Shown: piece by piece, positions 1-8,690 of the stretch | Position numbering within the stretch: position 1 is the first letter of the stretch | Layout of the letters: every line of letters starts with the position of its first letter | Source of the DNA: Clostridiales bacterium | Lineage (GTDB): Bacteria; Bacillota; Clostridia; Christensenellales; Aristaeellaceae | Direction: 5' to 3' | Assembly (NCBI GenBank): GCA_022787165.1 | Contig: JALFVL010000018.1 | Coordinates: 1 to 64,000 of the forward strand | Length of the DNA: 64,000 bases | Notes under the pieces: model-generated | The model's database searches: none | Told to the model about the DNA's origin: nothing | What the model saw: the letters and a program-made list of their open reading frames with translations, nothing else | Program-made: the position numbers and the translations under genes

Positions 1-2805
1 CCGGCGCATATCCAGATGGAGGGCTACGGCGTGCCGCAATACGCGAACGTCCAGTACCCCTGGGACGGCTGGGAGGCCATCGAGCCGGGCGAGATCCCGC
101 AGGAATTCAATCCCGTCGCCTGCTATGTGAAGTACTTCGCGTTGCCGCAGGCCATGCGCGGCAAGCGCGTCTTCGTCTCCTTTCAGGGCGCGGAGAGCTG
201 TGTCGCCGTCTGGCTCAACGGGCATTACGTTGGCTTCTCCTCCGACTCCTTCACGCCGCATGACTTCGAGCTGACGCCCTACCTCGTCGAGGGGGAGAAC
301 AAGCTGGCCTGCCGCGTCGAGCGCTGGTGCTCCGGCAGCTGGCTCGAGGATCAGGATTTCTTCCGCTTCTCCGGCCTGTTCCGCGACGTCTTCCTCTACG
401 CGATTCCCGAGGTGCATCTCTTCGACCTGAAGGTCAAGACGCTGCTGGATGATGCGTATCGCGATGCCACGCTCGAGGTGCGCGCGCAGCTTGAGGGCAG
501 CGCGCCGGGCGCGAAGCTCCTGCTCGCGCTCAAGGATGGCGATCAGACCGTGCTGACCGCCGAGGCCCCCGCGCAGGGCGAGGCTGTCTTCGCGCTGCCC
601 GTCAAGGCGCCCCGCCTCTGGAGCAGCGAGCAGCCGAACCTCTACGACCTGGAGCTGACGCTCGCCGCTGCGGACGGCAGCGTGATTGAGGCCGTGCGCC
701 AGCGCGTCGGCTTCCGCCGCTTCGAAATCAAGGGCGGCGTCATGTGCCTCAACGGCGTGCGCATCGTCTTCAAGGGCACGGACAGGCATGACTTCTGCGC
801 CGAGACCGGCCGCGCGATCACGCCGGAGAAGATCCGCCGCGATCTGCTGACCATGAAGCGCAACAACATCAACGCCATCCGCACGAGCCATTACCCGAAC
901 CACAGCGCGCTCTACGCCCTGTGCGACGAGCTGGGCCTGTATGTGATCGACGAGAACAACATGGAGACGCATGGCGTCTGGGATCAGGTCATCCGCAAGG
1001 AGAAGCCCATCGAATACGCGCTGCCGGGCAACCAGACGGCCTGGCAGGATATCCTGCTTGACCGCGTCAACTCGACCTACCAGCGCGACAAGAACCACCC
1101 GAGCGTGCTGATCTGGAGCTGCGGCAACGAGTCCTTCGGCGGCAATGTCATCTACGAGATGAGCGCGCTCTTCCGCCGGCTCGACGACACGCGCCTGGTG
1201 CACTATGAGGGCGTCTTCAACGACCGCCGCCGCAACGAGACGAGCGACATGGAGAGCCAGATGTATACCTCCGTCGCCGATATCCGCAAGTTCCTCGCCG
1301 TGCACCGCGACAAGCCGTTCATCCTCTGCGAATATACGCACGCGATGGGCAACTCCAACGGCGCGATGCACAAGTACACCGAGTATGCCTACGAGGAGCC
1401 CCTCTACCAGGGCGGCTTCATCTGGGACTACATCGACCAGAGCATCGCGGAGAACGGCCGCTACGGCGGCACGCGCTATACCTATGGCGGCGACCACGGC
1501 GAGCGCCCGACCGACTACAACTTCAGCGGCAACGGCATCGCCTATGGCGACGGCAGCGAGAGCCCGAAGATGCAGGAGGTCAAGTACAACTATCAGAACA
1601 TCGTCGCGGAGGTCGGCAAAACGAGCGCGCTCATCCGCAACCGCAGCATGTTCACACGCACGAGCGCGTATGACTGCGTCGCGATCCTCGCGCGCGACGG
1701 CGTGGAGATCGAGCGCGCGGCGCTTGAGACCGACATTGCGCCGCTTTCCGAGCAGACGATTGCGCTGCCCTTTGCGGAGCAGACGCGCGGCGGCGAATAC
1801 GCCGTGACGCTCTCCTTCCGCGAGAAGAAGGAAACGCCCTGGGCGAGCGCCGGGCATGAGGTCGCCTTCGCGCAGGGCGTCTATCAGGTCGCGCGCGAGG
1901 CAAGGCGCGTCTGGCACAGGCCGCTGCGTGTCATTCGCGGCGCGGTGAACGTCGGCGTGAAGGGCGACCGGTTTGAGGTGCTCTTCTCCTTCCTCAATGG
2001 CGGCCTGGCCTCGTACCGTTGGGGCGGCCGGGAGATGTTCCGCTCGATTCCGATGCCCAACTTCTGGCGCGCGCCGATTGACAACGACATGGGCAGCATG
2101 ATGCCCGCGCGCTATGGCCAGTGGAAGCTCGCCTCGCTCTACGCGACGCACAAGCCGATTGACGGCGGCTTCCATTTCAACCGCCCCGCCGTCACGGAGC
2201 ATGAGGACGGCTCGGTCAGTATCGCCTATCTCTACAACCTGCCGACGACGCCGGCTGCGCAGTGCGACGTGACCTACACCGTCCATCCCTGCGGCAAGGT
2301 CGACGTGACGCTGGGCTATGACCCGGTCAAGGGCCTGAGCGAGATGCCGGAGTTCGGCATGATGATGAAGATGGACGCGGACTGCGACCGCGTGCGCTTC
2401 TACGGCTATGGCCCGGGCGAGAACTACGTCGACCGCCGCGAGGGCGCGAGGCTGGGCATCTTCACGACGACCCCGAGGGACAACGTCGCCCACTACCTCG
2501 TCCCGCAGGAATGCGGCAACCGCACCGGCGTGCGCTGGGCGGAGGTCAGCGACAGGCGCGGCCACGGCCTGCGCTTCGAGGGCGACGGCATGGAATTCTC
2601 CGCGCTGCCCTACACGCCGCACGAGCTGGAAAGCGCGCAGCATGAGGACGAGCTGCCGCCGGTGCATTACACCGTGATCCGCTGCATGAAGATGCAGATG
2701 GGCGTGGGCGGCGATAACAGCTGGGGCGCGAGGACGCACGAGGAATACCTGCTCGACGTGAGCAAGAGGATGGAGTTCACCTTCAGCTTCGTCGGCATGG
2801 AATAA
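1..2805 (+). CDS. lacZ: Beta-galactosidase, GH2 (LacZ type), 5'-truncated by window edge
   Basis: Hydrolyses terminal beta-D-galactosides. The reading frame is open from base 1 (the first codons read PAHIQ before the first ATG at 16), so the N-terminus lies outside the window; family members start several tens of residues earlier with the rest of the sugar-binding jelly roll. Visible in order are the N-terminal beta domain, the immunoglobulin-like domain, the TIM barrel with acid/base motif WSCGNESFG (about 1113-1140) and nucleophile motif ILCEYTHAMGNSNG (about 1321-1362, Glu of CEY), and the C-terminal Bgal small-chain domain ending near EFTFSFVGME. No signal peptide can be judged. A strong terminator follows directly. 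It could release galactose from pectic galactan fragments, but it is 40 kb from the rhamnogalacturonan locus. Confidence 0.95.
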   Translation, partial: PAHIQMEGYGVPQYANVQYPWDGWEAIEPGEIPQEFNPVACYVKYFALPQAMRGKRVFVSFQGAESCVAVWLNGHYVGFSSDSFTPHDFELTPYLVEGENKLACRVERWCSGSWLEDQDFFRFSGLFRDVFLYAIPEVHLFDLKVKTLLDDAYRDATLEVRAQLEGSAPGAKLLLALKDGDQTVLTAEAPAQGEAVFALPVKAPRLWSSEQPNLYDLELTLAAADGSVIEAVRQRVGFRRFEIKGGVMCLNGVRIVFKGTDRHDFCAETGRAITPEKIRRDLLTMKRNNINAIRTSHYPNHSALYALCDELGLYVIDENNMETHGVWDQVIRKEKPIEYALPGNQTAWQDILLDRVNSTYQRDKNHPSVLIWSCGNESFGGNVIYEMSALFRRLDDTRLVHYEGVFNDRRRNETSDMESQMYTSVADIRKFLAVHRDKPFILCEYTHAMGNSNGAMHKYTEYAYEEPLYQGGFIWDYIDQSIAENGRYGGTRYTYGGDHGERPTDYNFSGNGIAYGDGSESPKMQEVKYNYQNIVAEVGKTSALIRNRSMFTRTSAYDCVAILARDGVEIERAALETDIAPLSEQTIALPFAEQTRGGEYAVTLSFREKKETPWASAGHEVAFAQGVYQVAREARRVWHRPLRVIRGAVNVGVKGDRFEVLFSFLNGGLASYRWGGREMFRSIPMPNFWRAPIDNDMGSMMPARYGQWKLASLYATHKPIDGGFHFNRPAVTEHEDGSVSIAYLYNLPTTPAAQCDVTYTVHPCGKVDVTLGYDPVKGLSEMPEFGMMMKMDADCDRVRFYGYGPGENYVDRREGARLGIFTTTPRDNVAHYLVPQECGNRTGVRWAEVSDRRGHGLRFEGDGMEFSALPYTPHELESAQHEDELPPVHYTVIRCMKMQMGVGGDNSWGARTHEEYLLDVSKRMEFTFSFVGME

Positions 2806-2824
2806 ACCGCAAACAGCATAAAGA

Positions 2825-2857
2825 CCCCGCCGGAGCATTTTCCTCGCTCCGGCGGGG
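2825..2857 (+). terminator. Rho-independent terminator, convergent genes
   Basis: A perfect 12-bp GC-rich stem (CCCCGCCGGAGC and its complement) with a 9-nt loop is followed by a T-containing tail. It sits between the convergent beta-galactosidase and Abi-family genes. Confidence 0.85.
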
Positions 2858-2881
2858 CGCTTTGTTTTCTGCGCTTCGCGC

Positions 2882-3781
2882 TTATCGGTCAAGCAGCGCC
2901 GCCCATGCCTCCGGGAAGCCGCACAGCGCGAGGTCGGCCTCCGGGAAGTCCTCCGCGAGCTCGCCGATGCCGCGCACAAGCCTGCGCCAGACGATTTCGC
3001 GCCCGGCGACGGGGCGCAGCGCCAGCAGCAGCGGGAAGAGGCGGTCGCCGGCGTATTCGGCTTCCTCCGGCGGGAGCAGCGGCTGGTCTTCAAGCGCCTG
3101 GTTGTAGAGGCGGCTGTAATGCGCGCAGATGTTGCGCACGTCGACGGCGGCGGCGATCAGGCGGCTGAGCGCCTCGGGCGTCATGCCGTAATCCCGCGAG
3201 ATGGCCCATTGGTCGCCCTCCCTCATCAGGTCAAAGAGCTGGCCGAGCATGCCGAAGGTGAACAGCTCCACCGCGGCCCAGATCGGGAACTGCCCGCCGT
3301 ATTTCTCGTTGTGATGGCGAACGAAGGGCAGCGCGCCCTGCCGCTTGACCTCGGTTTTGAACTTGCCCACCAGCGCCTTGTGCGCGGAGGCGCCGTTGGC
3401 GAGCTTTTTGTCGGCAAAGTGCTCCGCCTCCAGAAAGCCCAGCGGCCCGTAGGTCATCGCGAGATGGTAGGCGATCTTCGCGCGCAGCTGCACCTCGAAA
3501 AACTCGAGCACGGGCAGCAGCAGGTGGCGCAGGCCCATGTCGAACTGATAGAGCGCGTAGAGCGTATCGAGCGACACGCCGGGCAGGAAGCGCTCGGGGT
3601 CGTCCGCGCGGCGCAGGTGCTTGCCATAGGTGGTCAGGCGGTAGTAGTTGACCGTGGAGAGAATGCGCCGGGCCTGCTGCGTATCGTCGATCGACAGACC
3701 ATGCGCGTCCATCAGGCGCTTGGCCTGCTCCTCGTAGCTGCGCGCGGGCTTGACGGGCGCGAAGGTTTTCTTTTTTGTCAT
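2882..3781 (-). CDS. Abi family protein (Abi_2/AbiD/F-like, HEPN type)
   Basis: 299 aa, probably cytoplasmic. The N-terminus (YEEQAKRLMDAHGLSI, then LSTVNYYRL) and the middle (YQFDMGLRHLLLPVLEFFEVQLRA, residues about 95-120) match the Abi_2 family of abortive-infection proteins. Near residue 215 the sequence RNICAHYSR gives an R-x4-H motif, which in HEPN domains marks a metal-independent RNase centre. The ATG at 3781 follows GGGAGG. No partner gene, methylase or nuclease is adjacent; it stands alone between a convergent beta-galactosidase and telA. Phage-defence function is inferred from family; many chromosomal Abi_2 proteins are uncharacterised. Confidence 0.85.
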   Translation of the reverse strand: MTKKKTFAPVKPARSYEEQAKRLMDAHGLSIDDTQQARRILSTVNYYRLTTYGKHLRRADDPERFLPGVSLDTLYALYQFDMGLRHLLLPVLEFFEVQLRAKIAYHLAMTYGPLGFLEAEHFADKKLANGASAHKALVGKFKTEVKRQGALPFVRHHNEKYGGQFPIWAAVELFTFGMLGQLFDLMREGDQWAISRDYGMTPEALSRLIAAAVDVRNICAHYSRLYNQALEDQPLLPPEEAEYAGDRLFPLLLALRPVAGREIVWRRLVRGIGELAEDFPEADLALCGFPEAWAALLDR

Positions 3782-3820
3782 AGAGCCTCCCAGAATACCC
3801 CAAAAAAAGAGGGGCGATAG

Positions 3821-3970
3821 GCGCGAAGCGAAGAAGGGTCAAGGGATGAAATCCCTTGTGGGGCTTGGAGCAACGCCCCAATCGTATCCAATCAGAATCA
3901 AGAAAAAGCAGTCTCAGAGCAGGCTGCGAAGCGGCCTACGATTGAGACGGGTTTCCTGCGCGAAGAAGGA
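3821..3970 (+). repeat. Interspersed intergenic repeat family 1, copy A
   Basis: The 320-bp gap 3782-4101 has no gene. It holds a composite element: GCGCGAAGCGAAGAAGGG, then hairpin CAAGGGAT-GAA-ATCCCTTG, then a second hairpin (TGGGGC...GCCCCA), then an about 85-bp tail containing AGTCTCA, GCAGGC and ACGGGTT motifs. The same order of modules recurs at 11081-11215, so this is one dispersed family. Confidence 0.8.
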
Positions 3971-4028
3971 ACTCGCCTGCAATCCTGCCCGCAGCAGAGA
4001 GGGCTTTCCTCCACCGATCTGCGCCAAC

Positions 4029-4061
4029 AAAAAGCGCGGCTCCCCGCCTGGGAGAGCCGCG
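4029..4061 (-). terminator. Rho-independent terminator of telA
   Basis: Read on the minus strand, an 8-bp stem (CGCGGCTC/GAGCCGCG) with extra G-C pairs in the loop is followed by a T run (A run at 4029-4033 on the plus strand), about 40 bp past the telA stop. Confidence 0.75.
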
Positions 4062-4101
4062 AAGGGTCGTATGCCTTTGGCCGGGCGCTGCGCCCCGCCG
4101 C

Positions 4102-5343
4102 TTACTTCTTGTTGATCTCGAGCACCTTGTCGCGAAGCTCCTTCTCGAGGCGGCCCAGCTCGATGGAGGCTTCCGCGCGCTTTTGCGCGCCCTCGCGCTG
4201 AATCTTCTGCACCTCGGTGAGCGTGTCGATGAGGGCGGTGTTGGCGACGCGGATGGTCTCGATGTCGATGACGCCGCGCTCGGCCTCCTTGGCCGTCTCG
4301 ATGGTGCCGACCTTGAGGCGCTCGGCGTTGGAGCGGAGCAGCTCGTTGGTCATATCGGTGACGGCCTTCTGCGCCTTGAGCGCGGTCTCGGCGTGCTGCA
4401 TGCCCAGGGCGATGACCATCTGGCTCTTCCAGAGCGGGATCGTGTTGACGATGGTCGACTGGATGCGCTCGGCGAGCACGTTGTCGTTCTGCTGCATCAG
4501 GCGGATCTGCGGGCCCATCTGCACGGAGACCATGCGCGTGAGCTTGAGGTCGTGGATGCGCTTTTCGAAGCGCTCGATGAGCTGCGCGAAGTCGTTGGCG
4601 GCCTGCGCGTCGGCGGGATCGGCGGTCTCCTGCGCCTTGGCCAGCAGCGGCGGCAGCTCCTCCTCGCGCAGGCGGCGCAGCTTGAGCTCGCCCGCGATGA
4701 TGTAGAGCGTCAGCTCGTGATAGTATTGCTCGTTCTGTGCGTAGAGCTCGTCGAGCATCTTCGCGTCGGAGATGAGCTGCTTTTGATGGCCTTGCAGCGT
4801 GGCGATGATCTCCGTCACATTCTGCTCGACCTTCTCAAACTTCGCCTTGAGCTGGGTGAGGGAGTTGCCGGCCTTCTTGAACAGCCCGAAGAGGCCGCCC
4901 TTCTTGCCCTCGTCCACATCAAAGCCCTTGAGCTCAGCAACCAGATCGGTCAGCATGTCGGAGATCGCGCCGGTGTCCTTCGTCTTGACGTCCTCCAGAA
5001 TCTTGTCGGAGAACTGGGAGATCTTCATCTGCGCGGCGTTGCCGTATTTGAGCACGGTTTCGCTGTCGCTGATGTCAATGCGCTCGACGAAGGCGAGCAC
5101 GGCGGCCTGCTCCTGCTCGGAGAGGTTGTCAAAATTCAGGGAATCGTCCTGGGCGGCGACGGGCTCGGCCTTCTCCTCGGCCTTGGGCACGGGCGCCGCC
5201 TGCACCGCGGCCTGCGCGGCAGGTGCGGCCTGCGCGGCAGGTGCGGCCTGAGCTTCCTGCGCCACAGGAGCCTCCTGGGCCGGATTCTCCTGCTTTTCGG
5301 GCTCGTCGCCCGGAAGCACCAGAGTCGGAATATTGTGATCCAT
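4102..5343 (-). CDS. telA: Toxic anion resistance protein TelA/KlaA family
   Basis: 413 aa, cytoplasmic. The first about 65 residues are low-complexity Ala/Gln/Pro with APAAQ repeats, followed by a long helical TelA domain (about 70-413) with the conserved NTIPLWKSQMVIALGMQHAE stretch and a coiled-coil C-terminus (EASIELGRLEKELRDKVLE). TelA proteins were named for plasmid tellurite resistance, but chromosomal copies in Bacillota are tied to envelope stress and their role is uncertain. The ATG at 5343 is preceded by GAGGAG. No terD-like genes are present. The gene has its own promoter-like sequence and terminator, so it is probably monocistronic. Confidence 0.9.
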   Translation of the reverse strand: MDHNIPTLVLPGDEPEKQENPAQEAPVAQEAQAAPAAQAAPAAQAAVQAAPVPKAEEKAEPVAAQDDSLNFDNLSEQEQAAVLAFVERIDISDSETVLKYGNAAQMKISQFSDKILEDVKTKDTGAISDMLTDLVAELKGFDVDEGKKGGLFGLFKKAGNSLTQLKAKFEKVEQNVTEIIATLQGHQKQLISDAKMLDELYAQNEQYYHELTLYIIAGELKLRRLREEELPPLLAKAQETADPADAQAANDFAQLIERFEKRIHDLKLTRMVSVQMGPQIRLMQQNDNVLAERIQSTIVNTIPLWKSQMVIALGMQHAETALKAQKAVTDMTNELLRSNAERLKVGTIETAKEAERGVIDIETIRVANTALIDTLTEVQKIQREGAQKRAEASIELGRLEKELRDKVLEINKK

Positions 5344-5517
5344 GAGCTTGCTCTCCTCTTTCTTTCCTGTTTCTTGCGTCCGGCTTGCGAGCGGGGGATG
5401 GCGGCGCGAAGCGCCGGAGCCGGGCGCGTGACTGCCGGGCTTGCCGGCAGATGGCTGGAAGGCCTGATCCTCTTTGGCATAGGCCTGCGGCGAAAGAAAC
5501 TACTCGCCCTTTTATCC

Positions 5518-5546
5518 ATGATACACCAAAAAGGAAGGCCTGTAAA
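5518..5546 (-). promoter_or_regulatory. Sigma-A-like promoter for telA
   Basis: On the minus strand TTTACA, 17 bp, TATCAT. It lies about 175 bp upstream of the telA ATG, leaving a long leader. Confidence 0.5.
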
Positions 5547-5630
5547 GCTTTTCTTTGTGTCAGTTTTATGGTAGAATAAGCGTCGATGCGCGTGCGTCGC
5601 GCCAATGGAATGCAAAGGATGGGAATATCC

Positions 5631-6503
5631 ATGACGAAAAAGGAGCTCTTTGCGGACGGCCTGCTGCTGCTCACGGCGCTGATTTGGGGCAGCGCGTTTG
5701 CCGTCGTCAAAAACACGCTGGACAGCTTTCCTCCGGCGGCGATCATCGCGATGCGCTACGCGATTGCGACGCTGCTGACCGCCGTCGCCTTCCGAAAGCA
5801 CCTGCGCGGCATGACGCGCGGGGATGTCGCGCGCGGCGCGATGGTCGGGCTGCTGCTGGCCGCGGCCTATATCGTGCAGACGATCGGGCTGCAGTTTACC
5901 ACGGCGGGCAAGAATGCCTTCCTGACGACGGTGTATGTGCTGCTGGTGCCGTTTGGCTGCCGCGTGCTCTTCGGGCAGCGGCTTCGGAGGGCAAATTATC
6001 TGGCCGCGGGGCTGATGCTCGCGGGCATCGGCCTGCTCTCGCTGGAGGGCGAGATCGGCGGGCTGAACGTCGGCGACGCGCTGACGGTTCTGTGCGGCGC
6101 GCTCTTTGCGGGGCATATCATCGCGGTGGAGCGCTGCCAGCGGGAGACGGACGTCTATGCGCTGATCGTGCTGCAATTCGGCTTCGCGGCGCTGTATGCG
6201 CTCGTCTACGCGCTGCTCCTTGAGCGCGGGCGGCCGCTCGACTTTAACGCAGGCTCCGTCGGCGGGCTGCTCTACCTGGCGATTTTCTCCACGACGATCG
6301 CGATGAGCCTGCAAAACATCGGCCAGAGCATGGCCCCGGCGTCGCATTCGGCGATTCTGCTGTCGCTTGAGTCGGTGTTCGGCGCGCTCTTTTCCTGCCT
6401 GCTGCTGGGCGAGCCGATGACGCCGAAGATTCTCGCCGGCTTTGCCGTGATCTTCGCCGCGCTGATGGTCAATGAGCTGGCGGGGAAGCCGGCGCAGGCC
6501 TGA
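5631..6503 (+). CDS. DMT-superfamily transporter, EamA family
   Basis: 290 aa, integral membrane, about ten transmembrane helices in two EamA repeats (ALIWGSAFAVVKNTLDS at the N-terminus; LYLAIFSTTIAMSLQNIGQ and SVFGALFSCLLLGE in the second half). EamA proteins export metabolites or amino acids; the substrate cannot be told from sequence. The ATG at 5631 (MTKKELF) was chosen over the upstream ATG at 5586 because an AAAGGA-type site lies just before it and the upstream residues (MRVRRANGMQRMGIS) are not membrane-protein-like. It is divergent from telA and convergent with the desulfhydrase-like gene. Confidence 0.88.
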   Translation: MTKKELFADGLLLLTALIWGSAFAVVKNTLDSFPPAAIIAMRYAIATLLTAVAFRKHLRGMTRGDVARGAMVGLLLAAAYIVQTIGLQFTTAGKNAFLTTVYVLLVPFGCRVLFGQRLRRANYLAAGLMLAGIGLLSLEGEIGGLNVGDALTVLCGALFAGHIIAVERCQRETDVYALIVLQFGFAALYALVYALLLERGRPLDFNAGSVGGLLYLAIFSTTIAMSLQNIGQSMAPASHSAILLSLESVFGALFSCLLLGEPMTPKILAGFAVIFAALMVNELAGKPAQA

Positions 6504-6541
6504 CCGCGGCGAATGAGCCCGGCGCAGGCTGTGAATCCAAA

Positions 6542-6634
6542 CCGGCATGATGCCGGTTGCAAGCCCTCCGAAGTGTTGTAAAGCCCGTTGCTTTGCGCCC
6601 GAGACCGGAGCTTTACAGAAGGATTTACAGAGTA
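6542..6634 (+). repeat. Interspersed intergenic repeat family 2, copy 1
   Basis: Begins with the palindrome CCGGCATGATGCCGG and contains the inverted pair TGTAAAGC / GCTTTACA. It aligns over about 93 bp with 9677-9770 in the same orientation. The two chance reading frames through the copies share LLCKSF and GIMP peptides, which confirms the relation. Confidence 0.8.
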
Positions 6635-6637
6635 ATG

Positions 6638-6681
6638 AAAAGGCCGCTCTCCTTCCCGGATGGGGAGGCAGAGCGGCTTTT
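6638..6681. terminator. Bidirectional terminator
   Basis: Stem GCCGCTCT/AGAGCGGC with inner CCTTCCC/GGGGAGG pairing, flanked by AAAA on the left and TTTT on the right. It serves the convergent EamA and desulfhydrase-like genes. Confidence 0.8.
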
Positions 6682-6696
6682 GCCGTGCGGTCGGGC

Positions 6697-7761
6697 TCAG
6701 AGGATATCCCCCAGAATCTCCCGCTCGGCGAACAGCGCCGTTGCGCCGCCGGTATGCCAGAAGACGACGGTGTCGCCCTGCGCGACGCGGCCCGTGCGGA
6801 TGTAGTCGAGCATGCCCGCGAAGGCCTTGCCGGTGTAGACCGGGTCAAGGAACAGGCCCTCCTCGCGCGCGAGCAGGCGGATGGCCTCGCTCGCGGCGGC
6901 GTTGGGCTGCTCGTAGCCGGGCAGGTAGTAGCTCGTGTCGACGCAAAGGTCGAGCTCCGGGTCGATGGAGAGCGTGCTGTCCAGCATGCGCAGCACGGCG
7001 TTGCCCAGCTCGGCCACCCTGCGCGGATAGGCGACGGGGTCCTTCGGGCTGGCGGAGATGGAGACGATCCTCGTGCCGTCGTAGAGCAGCTTGCGCCCCG
7101 CTGCCAGACCGGCGAGCGTGCCGCCCGTGCCGGTGGAGTGGAAGAGATAATCGGCGGTCACGCCCAGCGCGCCCAGCTGCTGCGCCAGCTCGACATAGCC
7201 CAGCGCAAAGCCCACGGAGCCGATGGGGGCTGCGCCGCCCATCGGGATGTCGATGCAGGGCCGCCCGCCAAGCGTCAGCTCCGCCGCGCGGGCCGCGCCC
7301 ATGACGAAGGAGCGCGCCTCGGCCTCGGCCTCCGTCTCGCCCGGCTCGATGGGCACGATGTGGATCTCCGCGTCGAGCATCCGATCCAGCAGCAGATTCG
7401 CGCGCACGTCCCGATCATCGGGCGGGACGACGGCGGTCAGGTAGAGGATCGGCTTCATGCCCAGACGGCGGCAGGCCGTCGCGGTCTCCATCGCGTGGTT
7501 GGACTGCGTCGCGCCGTAGGTGACCGCGTATTCGCAGCCGTTTTTCTTCGCCTCGCCCAGCAGAAACTCGAGCTTGCGCACCTTGTTGCCGCCAAAGAGG
7601 CTCATGCCGGTGAAGTCGTCGCGCTTGATGTACAGGCTCACGCCCAGCCTGTCGCTCAGCCGGTCGAGCCGCTGCAGCGGCGTGGGGAAAAAGCCGAGCG
7701 AAGCGCGCGGCAGCTTGTCAAAACGGGGAAGCACCTCGTCGATTCTATCGTTCATAAGCAT
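6697..7761 (-). CDS. D-cysteine desulfhydrase / ACC-deaminase family PLP enzyme
   Basis: 354 aa, cytoplasmic PLP enzyme of fold type II. LYIKRDDFTGMSLFGGNKVRKLEF contains the Schiff-base lysine (Lys60 of GGNKVRK), TYGATQSNHAMETA follows, and HSTGTGGTLAGLAAG is the phosphate-binding loop. The family includes D-cysteine desulfhydrase (D-Cys to pyruvate, H2S and ammonia) and ACC deaminase; D-cysteine desulfhydrase is the usual bacterial activity, but substrate is inferred. The start at 7761 overlaps the end of the upstream gene by 17 bp, and its AAGGAAAGG site lies inside that gene, so translation is coupled. The partner is a pyroglutamyl-peptidase-like protein, which suggests a role in peptide or amino-acid scavenging. 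Confidence 0.85.
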   Translation of the reverse strand: MLMNDRIDEVLPRFDKLPRASLGFFPTPLQRLDRLSDRLGVSLYIKRDDFTGMSLFGGNKVRKLEFLLGEAKKNGCEYAVTYGATQSNHAMETATACRRLGMKPILYLTAVVPPDDRDVRANLLLDRMLDAEIHIVPIEPGETEAEAEARSFVMGAARAAELTLGGRPCIDIPMGGAAPIGSVGFALGYVELAQQLGALGVTADYLFHSTGTGGTLAGLAAGRKLLYDGTRIVSISASPKDPVAYPRRVAELGNAVLRMLDSTLSIDPELDLCVDTSYYLPGYEQPNAAASEAIRLLAREEGLFLDPVYTGKAFAGMLDYIRTGRVAQGDTVVFWHTGGATALFAEREILGDIL

Positions 7762-8563
7762 TCATCCTTTCCTTAAATCCTAAAGTGCAAGCCTGCGCCT
7801 CACGCGCAGAAAAATGAATGATGGACAGGCAGGCGCCCAGCGCGACACGCACGCCCTCCACCATCTGCGCAAGCGTCATGGAGGCATAAATCGGCCGGGA
7901 GAGCGCCTCCGGCTCGGCTTCAAGGCGCCTCAGGCGGCGTGCCGCGGCATAGGCGGGCTGGTTGGGCACATGCATGAAGCCCGTGCGCACCGGGAAGGGC
8001 GCGGTCTTCGCAAAATGCGCGAGGCGGTAGGCCATCAGGTTGCACAGGTAGAGGCCGGTCGTGGCGCATTTCTCCATGGGCGCGCCCGGTTTGCTTTCCT
8101 GCAGGGAGCCCATGTAGGCGGGAATGCCCGCACGCAGCATCGCGCGCGTCATTGCCTCAAAGGGCAGCGTGCCGCGCAGCACCGGCTCGCCGCCGGGGAT
8201 GAGCTCGCCGCTGCGCTCGGCCTCCGCGCCGGGGTCGTCCGGCCGGGCGTCGCGCCCCTCGCACCAGTTGACCCCGTAGGGCTCCGGGCGCATCGCGGGC
8301 GAGGCCGCGTCCGTGCCCAGCGCGAGGATGATCTGCGGGCGCAGCGCGCGCGCCGCCGCCTCGACCGGGGCGAACGCGCCGTCCCAGGTCACAGGGGCGA
8401 TCAGGCTGTGAATCCTTCCGGCCGCGCCGCTGCCGTCCTGCGCAAAGAGGAATTCCCCGTCGAGCGCGCGGGCAATCGCCTCGGCGTTGTTGATCTCCCC
8501 CTCCGGGATGCCGCGGAACCAGCCGTAGCCAACGAGGAGAATTGTCGTTTCCGGATGCGTCAT
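7745..8563 (-). CDS. Pyroglutamyl-peptidase I-like protein (peptidase C15 fold)
   Basis: 272 aa, cytoplasmic. It resembles pyrrolidone-carboxylate peptidase, which removes N-terminal pyroglutamate. Candidate catalytic residues are Glu94 (MRPEPYGVN), Cys174 (GLYLCNLMAY) and His198 (TGFMHVPNQP), each in the family context. The N-terminal GYGWFRGIPEGEINNAEAIA replaces the usual GFEPFGG-type loop, and the protein is longer than the typical 200-215 aa, with an insert around 110-130 and a C-terminal extension. Substrate may therefore differ from classical PGP-I. It is the first gene of a two-gene minus-strand unit with the overlapping PLP enzyme. Confidence 0.75.
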   Translation of the reverse strand: MTHPETTILLVGYGWFRGIPEGEINNAEAIARALDGEFLFAQDGSGAAGRIHSLIAPVTWDGAFAPVEAAARALRPQIILALGTDAASPAMRPEPYGVNWCEGRDARPDDPGAEAERSGELIPGGEPVLRGTLPFEAMTRAMLRAGIPAYMGSLQESKPGAPMEKCATTGLYLCNLMAYRLAHFAKTAPFPVRTGFMHVPNQPAYAAARRLRRLEAEPEALSRPIYASMTLAQMVEGVRVALGACLSIIHFSAREAQACTLGFKERMNAYER

Positions 8564-8635
8564 GTTGTCCTCCTGACAGGCGGGAAATGGGCCCCGCGCA
8601 GTGCTCGGGCAAAGCCTGTCCAGAAGAGATTCAAG

Positions 8636-8675
8636 AAAAAAAGGCGTTTTCCTTCCTTGGCGGGAAAGAAAACGC
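8636..8675 (-). terminator. Rho-independent terminator of ldh
   Basis: On the minus strand, a stem with GCGTTTTC and GAAAACGC arms is followed by a seven-T run (A run 8636-8642). It lies just past the LDH stop and separates it from the downstream peptidase gene. Confidence 0.75.
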
Positions 8676-8690
8676 GGGTCAGGCGGTGCG

